This document shows positions 15,558 through 22,174 of a stretch of DNA of 22,174 bases, piece after piece (the stretch's first letter is position 1; each line of letters starts with the position of its first letter). Source of the DNA: Methyloceanibacter sp. (GTDB lineage Bacteria > Pseudomonadota > Alphaproteobacteria > Rhizobiales > Methyloligellaceae). Under the pieces are notes generated by a model, which searched no databases, was not told where the DNA came from, and worked only from the letters and a program-made list of their open reading frames with translations. The position numbers were made by a program, and so were the translations under genes. The stretch spans positions 1 through 22,174 of the forward strand of contig JALHTP010000168.1 of the NCBI GenBank assembly GCA_022865725.1, read 5' to 3'.

Positions 15558-17378
15558 CTAGGTCGCCGGCAGCCGGATCACAAATCGCGCGCCGCCGCTT
15601 TTGCGGTCGCCACTATCCCCTTTGCCGCGCCACATGCCGGCAGGGGGACGGTTCTCCGCATAGAGGCGCCCGCCATGGGCCACCACGATCTGGCGCGAAA
15701 TATTGAGGCCGAGCCCGGAGTTCTGGCCGAAATTCTCCTGCGGACGGTCGGTGTAGAAGCGCTCGAAGATGCGCTCGAGATTCTCAGGCGGAATGCCCGG
15801 GCCTTCGTCCTCGATGGCGATCTGAATCTCCGGCCCGATCCTGCGCGCCACGACCGCCACCCGGCCGCCCGGCGGCGAGAAGGAGATGGCATTGTCGAGC
15901 AGGTTGATGATGACTTGGCTCAGACGGCTGTCGTGTCCCACGACCCGGTAGGGCCTGGCGCCCGGCGCGTAAGCGATGTCGAACACGACTTCGGGCGCGT
16001 CGTCGCGGTGGATGTCGTTGAACAGCGAGACGGTGGTGCGCAAGAGATCGGCCAGGTCGACCGCCTTGGCGTCCTCGCGGGCAAGCTCGGCATCGAGGCG
16101 CGAGGCATCGGAAATATCGCTGATCAGCCGGTCGAGCCGCTGCACGTCGTGCTTGATGATCTCCATCAGCCGCTCTTTCGATTCATCGGTCTTGGCGAGC
16201 GGCAGGGTCTCGGTGGCGCTGCGCAAGGAGGTAAGCGGGTTCTTCAGCTCGTGCGACACGTCGGCGGCGAAGCTCTCGATGGCGTCGATCCGCTTGTAGA
16301 GCGCATTGGTCATGTCGCGCAGCGCGCCGGAGAGGTGGCCGATCTCGTCGGTGCGGTCGGTGAAGTCCGGGATCTCGGCGCGGGCAGTGACGCTATGGCG
16401 GACCCGCTCGGCTGCCGCCGCGAGCCGCTGCACGGGCCCGGCGATGGTGTTGGCGAGGATCACCGAGAGCACGATGGTGACGGCTGCCGCGAACAGCGAC
16501 ACGCGCACGATGCCCCAGCGCTCGGCGGCGACGATATTGTCGATGTCGCCGCCTCGCGTGGATAGGAGCAGCACGCCGAGCACGGCGCGCATGCGCTGGA
16601 TCGGCACCGCCACCGACACCACCAGCTCGCCTTTGTCGTTGATCCTGACGATCGGTACCGAGGTCCCGATCAAGGCGGTCGCCACCTCGGGATAGGCCTT
16701 GCCGTTGGCGCCGCCGATCTCGGTATAGAGCGGCAGGTCGTATTGCCGCATATGCGTCTTCGCCGCTTGCCAGAACCGCGTCAGCGCGTCGGGCTGCTCC
16801 GCGGCGGGCGCCGGGAGGTCGTAGCGCAGCACCTCGCCGCGCGAGTAGAAGGTATCGGAATCGAGGATGAGCGCGCCGTCGCGGCTATAGATGCGGGCGC
16901 GGCTTCCCGTGGGCTTGACCAGCGGACGCAGGATAGGGGCCGCGCGCTCGGGATCGATGGTGAATTCGAGCGAGTTGGAAAGACTGTCGTCGTCGTCGCC
17001 GGCCTGGCCCTGCTCCGCCTCGAGCAGCTTCTCGGGGTCGAGCTGCACCTCGTTGGTATCGACGCCGGCGGAAGCCGCGATGGCGCGGGCGATGATCTCG
17101 CCTTGCGTAGCCAGGCTCTGCACCTTGGCGTCGATCAGCCCGGCGCGGAACTGGTTGAGATAGAGGATGCCCGAAACGAGGATGGCGAGCCCGATCAGAT
17201 TGAGCACGACGATGCGCCGCGTCAGACTCGAGAAGCCATGCCGGAAGGGAAGGTGCTCGGAGAGCCAGCCGAGGCCGTTCAACGTGCGGTCGCGCGCTAC
17301 CTTCAGTAAGCGGCGGACGCGCTTCTTCAGCGTTGCGGCGTCAGGCCGTTGCCAGGACCTGTCGGCCTCAACGGTCAT
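15558..17378 (-). CDS. chvG: ChvG/ExoS-type membrane sensor histidine kinase
   Basis: This 606-residue inner-membrane kinase partners ChvI, the pair that in rhizobia and Agrobacterium responds to acid and envelope conditions and controls exopolysaccharide and virulence/symbiosis functions. There are two membrane segments (about residues 57-77, RIVVLNLIGLAILVSGILYL, and about 295-315, VSLFAAAVTIVLSVILA) that bracket a periplasmic sensor of about 215 residues. A HAMP segment follows, then the H-box AADVSHELKNPL with H376, N-box QVIINLLDNAISFSP, G1 DEGPGIP, F-box ERFYTDRP and G2 GQNSGLGLNIS. The ATG at 17378 starts 10 bp after the chvI stop. An in-frame ATG at 17417, inside chvI, would add 13 residues and cannot be excluded. 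It ends just before the copy 2 repeat. Confidence 0.95.
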   Translation of the reverse strand: MTVEADRSWQRPDAATLKKRVRRLLKVARDRTLNGLGWLSEHLPFRHGFSSLTRRIVVLNLIGLAILVSGILYLNQFRAGLIDAKVQSLATQGEIIARAIAASAGVDTNEVQLDPEKLLEAEQGQAGDDDDSLSNSLEFTIDPERAAPILRPLVKPTGSRARIYSRDGALILDSDTFYSRGEVLRYDLPAPAAEQPDALTRFWQAAKTHMRQYDLPLYTEIGGANGKAYPEVATALIGTSVPIVRINDKGELVVSVAVPIQRMRAVLGVLLLSTRGGDIDNIVAAERWGIVRVSLFAAAVTIVLSVILANTIAGPVQRLAAAAERVRHSVTARAEIPDFTDRTDEIGHLSGALRDMTNALYKRIDAIESFAADVSHELKNPLTSLRSATETLPLAKTDESKERLMEIIKHDVQRLDRLISDISDASRLDAELAREDAKAVDLADLLRTTVSLFNDIHRDDAPEVVFDIAYAPGARPYRVVGHDSRLSQVIINLLDNAISFSPPGGRVAVVARRIGPEIQIAIEDEGPGIPPENLERIFERFYTDRPQENFGQNSGLGLNISRQIVVAHGGRLYAENRPPAGMWRGKGDSGDRKSGGARFVIRLPAT

Positions 17379-17388
17379 CGACGACCCG

Positions 17389-18084
17389 TCACTCTTTGAA
17401 TCGGTAGCCGACGCCATAAAGCGTCTCGATCACGTCGAAGTTCGTGTCGACAGCCTTGAACTTCTTGCGCAAGCGCTTGATGTGGCTGTCGATGGTGCGG
17501 TCGTCGACATAGACCTGATCATCATAGGCCGCATCCATCAGCGCGTCGCGGCTTTTCACCACGCCGGGCCGGGCGGCAAGCGACTGGAGGATCAGGAATT
17601 CGGTGACGGTCAAGGTGACCGGACGGTTGTCCCAGACGCAAGTGTGACGCTCGGGGTCCATCTTGAGCTGGCCGCGCTCGATCACCTTCGACTTGTCCTC
17701 GACCACGGCGGTCGTGTCGCGGGGCTGGGCGCGCCTCAAGACCGCTTTCACCCGCTCGACCAGGAGTCGCTGCGGGAAGGGTTTGCGGATGAAGTCGTCG
17801 GCGCCCATCTTCAGCCCGAACAGCTCGTCGATCTCCTCGTCCTTCGAGGTGAGGAAGATCACCGGCAGCTCGCTTCGCTGGCGCAGCCGCCGCAGCAGCT
17901 CCATGCCGTCCATGCGCGGCATCTTGATGTCGAGGATGGCGAGGTCGGGAGGGCTCTCGGCGAAGCCGTCGAGCGCGCTTGCGCCGTCGTTGTAAGTCTG
18001 GGTCTTATAGCCTTCCGCCTCGAGCACCATGCGCAAGGAGGTGAGAATGTTACGATCGTCATCGACAAGTGCAATTGTTGGCAT
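17389..18084 (-). CDS. chvI: ChvI response regulator (OmpR family)
   Basis: This 231-residue transcription factor has a receiver domain at 1-120 with D8/D9 in LVDDDRN, phospho-acceptor D52 in LAILDIKMP, the conserved Thr/Ser in FLTS and K101 in IRKPF. The C-terminal winged-helix DNA-binding domain (about 135-231) contains TVTEFLILQSLAARPG, RTIDSHIKRLRKKF and the terminal GVGYRFKE. It is phosphorylated by ChvG, encoded next. The ATG at 18084 begins exactly at the receiver domain (MPTIALVDDD) with AGGG upstream. A longer reading from 18198 would add 38 residues unlike any receiver and overlap the divergent promoter region. The 122-bp gap to the divergent gene on the right must hold both promoters; I do not see convincing boxes there. 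Confidence 0.95.
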   Translation of the reverse strand: MPTIALVDDDRNILTSLRMVLEAEGYKTQTYNDGASALDGFAESPPDLAILDIKMPRMDGMELLRRLRQRSELPVIFLTSKDEEIDELFGLKMGADDFIRKPFPQRLLVERVKAVLRRAQPRDTTAVVEDKSKVIERGQLKMDPERHTCVWDNRPVTLTVTEFLILQSLAARPGVVKSRDALMDAAYDDQVYVDDRTIDSHIKRLRKKFKAVDTNFDVIETLYGVGYRFKE

Positions 18085-18206
18085 TGTGGGGGCCCTTGTG
18101 GCGATTGACGTGGTTAAGATGTGCAGGGTTCTGGGCTGCGGTCGAGTATGGCAGCATCGGGGCGCTGTTCGCCACCCATCATTATCGTGGTGCAACAAAT
18201 ATCCTT

Positions 18207-18959
18207 ATGGCGCAAGTGAATAAGTCTCCAGAATTGCCCGCGAAATCAGAGGTTGCGGCCTCTGCGCGCGCCCTTGTGCGTCGTGCCCTCAAGGGCTCGC
18301 TGGCGACCATCGACGGGCGCAACGGTTATCCTTACGCCTCCCTTATCACCCTTGCGACCGACGCCTCGGGCGCACCGACCTTTCTCATCTCGACGCTCGC
18401 GCGCCACACCGCGAACCTCGCGTCTGACGCCCGCGCCTCGATCATGGTGGACGAGACCGGAGCGCTGGCCGATCCGCTGCAAGGGGCGAGGGTCACGCTC
18501 TATGGCCGGGCGGCGCCCATCGCAGAGGAGGGGGTGCGGCGGAGGTTCCTCGCGCGGCACCCCGAGGCCGCGTTCTATGCCGACTTCCCGGATTTCTCCT
18601 TCTGGCGTCTCGCCGTCGAGGGGGCGCATTATATCGGCGGCTTCGGGCGCATCTTCGATCTCGCCCCAAGCGAGCTGCTCCTGCCGCTTGAAGGCGCCTC
18701 GGCGCTGCTGGAGGCCGAGCCCGGCATCGTGGCGCACATGAACGAGGACCACGCCGATGCGATCGAGCTTTACGCCACGGCGCTTGCCGACGCTTCCCCG
18801 GGTCAGTGGCGCATGGCTGGCATCGATCCGGAAGGCTTCGACATCGTTCTTGACGGCTCCGCGCGCCGTGTCGTGTTTGCCGAACCCGTGACGACGCCCA
18901 CCGAAGCGCGGACGGAGCTTGTCAGGCTCGCCGCCGAGGCCCGCGCGGGGCGGCAATAG
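18207..18959 (+). CDS. PNPOx-like split-barrel protein with DUF2470 domain (HugZ-like)
   Basis: This 250-residue protein has a pyridoxamine-5'-phosphate-oxidase-like split barrel at about 15-150 (ARALVRRALKGSLATID, PYASLITLATD, fold-closing HYIGGFGRIFDL at 141-152). A DUF2470 domain follows at about 168-248, with the typical HMNEDHADAIELYA at 177-190. The two-domain layout is that of the HugZ heme-oxygenase-like group. Cofactor (FMN or heme) and reaction cannot be settled from sequence, and the name PNP oxidase should be avoided. The ATG at 18207 lacks a clear ribosome site, but the family begins close to here; an upstream frame to 18069 is only unused coding space over the chvI start. It lies divergent from chvI and 118 bp before pckG. 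Confidence 0.85.
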   Translation: MAQVNKSPELPAKSEVAASARALVRRALKGSLATIDGRNGYPYASLITLATDASGAPTFLISTLARHTANLASDARASIMVDETGALADPLQGARVTLYGRAAPIAEEGVRRRFLARHPEAAFYADFPDFSFWRLAVEGAHYIGGFGRIFDLAPSELLLPLEGASALLEAEPGIVAHMNEDHADAIELYATALADASPGQWRMAGIDPEGFDIVLDGSARRVVFAEPVTTPTEARTELVRLAAEARAGRQ

Positions 18960-18995
18960 CCCTAATATTGAGCGTCTTCGCCGTTAGAGCCCGCC

Positions 18996-19024
18996 TTGAA
19001 AGCCTTCCAGCTTCGGTGCTAGCA
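18996..19024 (+). promoter_or_regulatory. Predicted sigma70-type promoter of pckG
   Basis: TTGAAA (18996-19001) is followed by a 17-nt spacer and CTAGCA (19019-19024). This would give a leader of about 45 nt before the PEPCK ATG. The -35 box is close to consensus and the -10 box is weak. It is the best pair in the 118-bp gap but is not proven by anything else in the sequence. Confidence 0.38.
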
Positions 19025-19077
19025 AGGGGCAGCTTTTTCCATTCCAAGCCAACCTGACAAGCTGGGGATCCCGCCGC

Positions 19078-20892
<1,815 letters not shown>

Positions 20893-20917
20893 CCGGCTCA
20901 CGCCTACACATAACCAG

Positions 20918-20943
20918 TCATGCCCGGCCTTGTGCCGGGCACC
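20918..20943. repeat. Short REP-type hairpin after pckG
   Basis: TGCCCGGC (20921-20928), loop cttgt, GCCGGGCA (20934-20941) form a perfect 8-bp GC-rich stem. The form 'GTCATGCCCGGCCTTGTGCCGGGCA' is a common dispersed intergenic hairpin in Rhizobiales. It stands 26 bp after the pckG stop and just before the larger double-hairpin element, and it may take part in ending or protecting the pckG transcript. Confidence 0.7.
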
Positions 20944-20952
20944 CACGCGCTT

Positions 20953-21040
20953 GTCATTGCCCGGCTTGACCGGGCAATCCAGTAATCCCGGTATGCGGTG
21001 AGAGCGGTGTCTACTGGATTCCCGCCTTCGCGGGAATGAC
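20953..21040. repeat. Double-hairpin palindromic element, copy 3
   Basis: The left hairpin ATTGCCCGG-cttga-CCGGGCAAT is at 20956-20978 and the right hairpin ATTCCCGC-cttc-GCGGGAAT at 21018-21037. The outer ends are GTCATT and ATGAC. The inner flanks AATCCAGTA (20976-20984) and TACTGGATT (21012-21020) are exact inverted repeats. It is nearly identical to copy 2 in the two arms while the central ~27 bp differs. It separates pckG from ggt and ends only 21 bp before the ggt ATG. Confidence 0.93.
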
Positions 21041-21061
21041 ACGGAGATTTGGGCAGGCGTG

Positions 21062-22174
21062 ATGCGAAGCGGAAAGAGCGTCGTCGCGGCGGGGCATGCA
21101 CTGACCGCGCGCGCCGCTGCCGAAATTCTGCAAGACGGCGGCAACGCCTTCGATGCGGCGCTCGCCGGCGTGTTCATGAGCTTCGTCGCCGAGGCCGTGT
21201 TCGCTTCGCCGGGAGGAGGCGGTTTTCTCATGGCGCGACAGGGCGAGCGCGATGATGTCGCCCTGTTCGATTTCTTCGCCGAGACGCCGCGCCAGCGGAG
21301 GCAGCCGAGCGAGGTCGAGTTCTTCCCCATCCACGCCGATTTCGGCCCGGCCAAGCAGGAATTCCATATCGGGCTCGGGTCGAGCGCGACCCCCGGCATC
21401 GTGCCGGGCCTCTTCGCCATCCACGAGGCGCTATGCCGGCTGCCGATGCGGCGCCTGGTCGAGCCGGCTGTGCGGGCGGCACGCGAGGGCTTTCCCTTAA
21501 GCGCGTTCCAGGCCTATCTGTTCACCGTCATCGCCCCGATCCTCACCGCCAGCGAAGGCGTCGCGCGCATTTTCGCGCCTGACGGCAAGCCGATGCAGGC
21601 AGGCGCCATCTTCCGCAACGAGGGACTCGCCGAGACGCTCGAATGGCTCGCCGAGGACGGCGCGCGGCTCTTTCTCGACGGCGATGTCGGGCAAGCCATC
21701 GTGGCGCAGTCGCGCGACCTCGGCGGGCATCTCACGCATGACGACCTCAAGCGCTACTGCGTCGAGCGGCGCGAGCCGCTGTATTGGCGGCATCGAGGCG
21801 CCACCGTCGCGCTCAATCCTCCGCCCGCCGCGAGCGGCGCGCTGATCGCCTATGGCCTCTCTTTTCTGGAGACGCTTGCCGAGCACGGCGCCGCGCTCGA
21901 TGCGTTCGCGCTCAAGCGCGCCATGGAGGTCACCAACGCGGCGCGCGCCACGCACAAGGAGAAGCTCGCTGAGCGTCTTGCCGGCGGGGTTCTGGCGAAG
22001 GAGATGCGGGACGCCGTGCGTCACCCCACGGCGTATCGCGGCACGACGCATGTGAGCGTGATCGATGCGGACGGCAACGCCGCCTCGGTCAGCCTGTCGA
22101 ACGGCGAGGGCAACGGCTTCATCGTCGGCAAATTCGGCTTCATGCTGAACAACATGCTGGGCGAGGAGGATCTG
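21062..22174 (+). CDS. ggt: Gamma-glutamyltransferase family protein (3' end outside window)
   Basis: The frame is open from ATG 21062 to the last base (371 codons, no stop). It belongs to the Ntn-hydrolase GGT family, which makes a proenzyme that cuts itself and transfers or hydrolyses gamma-glutamyl groups. The family opening VVAAGHALTARAAAEILQDG with GGNAFDAAL comes straight after the start, followed by SPGGGGFLMARQG, GSSATPGIVPGLFAIHEAL, NPPPAASG and RGTTHVSVIDADGNAAS. T328 of TTH is the expected cleavage site and new N-terminal nucleophile. There is no signal peptide, unlike the periplasmic E. coli enzyme, so a cytoplasmic location is likely. GGGCAGG lies shortly before the ATG, and GTG one codon earlier is an alternative start. 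Substrate unknown. Confidence 0.88.
   Translation, partial: MRSGKSVVAAGHALTARAAAEILQDGGNAFDAALAGVFMSFVAEAVFASPGGGGFLMARQGERDDVALFDFFAETPRQRRQPSEVEFFPIHADFGPAKQEFHIGLGSSATPGIVPGLFAIHEALCRLPMRRLVEPAVRAAREGFPLSAFQAYLFTVIAPILTASEGVARIFAPDGKPMQAGAIFRNEGLAETLEWLAEDGARLFLDGDVGQAIVAQSRDLGGHLTHDDLKRYCVERREPLYWRHRGATVALNPPPAASGALIAYGLSFLETLAEHGAALDAFALKRAMEVTNAARATHKEKLAERLAGGVLAKEMRDAVRHPTAYRGTTHVSVIDADGNAASVSLSNGEGNGFIVGKFGFMLNNMLGEEDL

Noticed and set aside
18069..18206. 46-residue upstream extension of the HugZ-like protein
   Set aside because: It overlaps the chvI start, has a Trp-rich sequence not matching the family, and would leave no divergent promoter; the fold starts after 18207.
20893..21061. 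Classical Rho-independent terminator after pckG
   Set aside because: The hairpins are strong but none is followed by a T-run; they fit dispersed repeats better.

Overview
The window is a contiguous, high-GC, almost fully coding stretch of chromosome from an alphaproteobacterium, most likely a member of the Hyphomicrobiales (Rhizobiales). The evidence is the gene order chvI-chvG-hprK-manX-ptsH-ahcY / divL-tsaE:amgK-murU-addB-addA-trxA facing folC, which is the conserved core block I know from Sinorhizobium and Agrobacterium, together with alphaproteobacterial versions of AddB, HprK and DivL. I cannot name a genus. There are no RNA genes, insertion sequences, phage genes or CRISPR arrays.

Left edge: the 3' part of folC (+) converges on a run of minus-strand genes. 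Read in their own direction these are divL (Tyr H-box kinase), a TsaE-AmgK fusion, a MurU-like nucleotidyltransferase, addB, addA and trxA (12371 down to 842). Two ATGA stop/start overlaps and gaps of 12-19 bp suggest one long transcription unit that combines cell-cycle signalling, tRNA t6A synthesis, peptidoglycan-sugar recycling, double-strand-break repair and thioredoxin.

Middle: ahcY has its own promoter with a dyad that may be a SAH/SAM-cycle operator. Upstream of it on the same strand lies the sensing block chvI-chvG-hprK-manX-ptsH (18084 down to 14175): a two-component system followed by the regulatory, non-transport PTS parts HPr kinase, EIIA(Man) and HPr.

Right edge: divergent from chvI is a flavin/heme-type split-barrel protein (PNPOx plus DUF2470), then a GTP-dependent PEP carboxykinase, then the 5' part of a gamma-glutamyltransferase gene that runs off the window.

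Several gene boundaries are occupied by palindromic repeats. Three copies of an 84-96 bp double-hairpin element lie at folC/trxA, chvG/hprK and pckG/ggt. A separate 76-bp palindrome touches the ahcY stop codon, and a short REP-type hairpin follows pckG. One copy of the double-hairpin element appears to supply the hprK start codon. I see no wholly new multi-gene system. The observations worth checking are the GTP-type PEPCK at the usual ATP-type pckA locus, the Tyr H-box of DivL, the TsaE-AmgK fusion beside MurU, the repeat-derived hprK start, and the ahcY operator.
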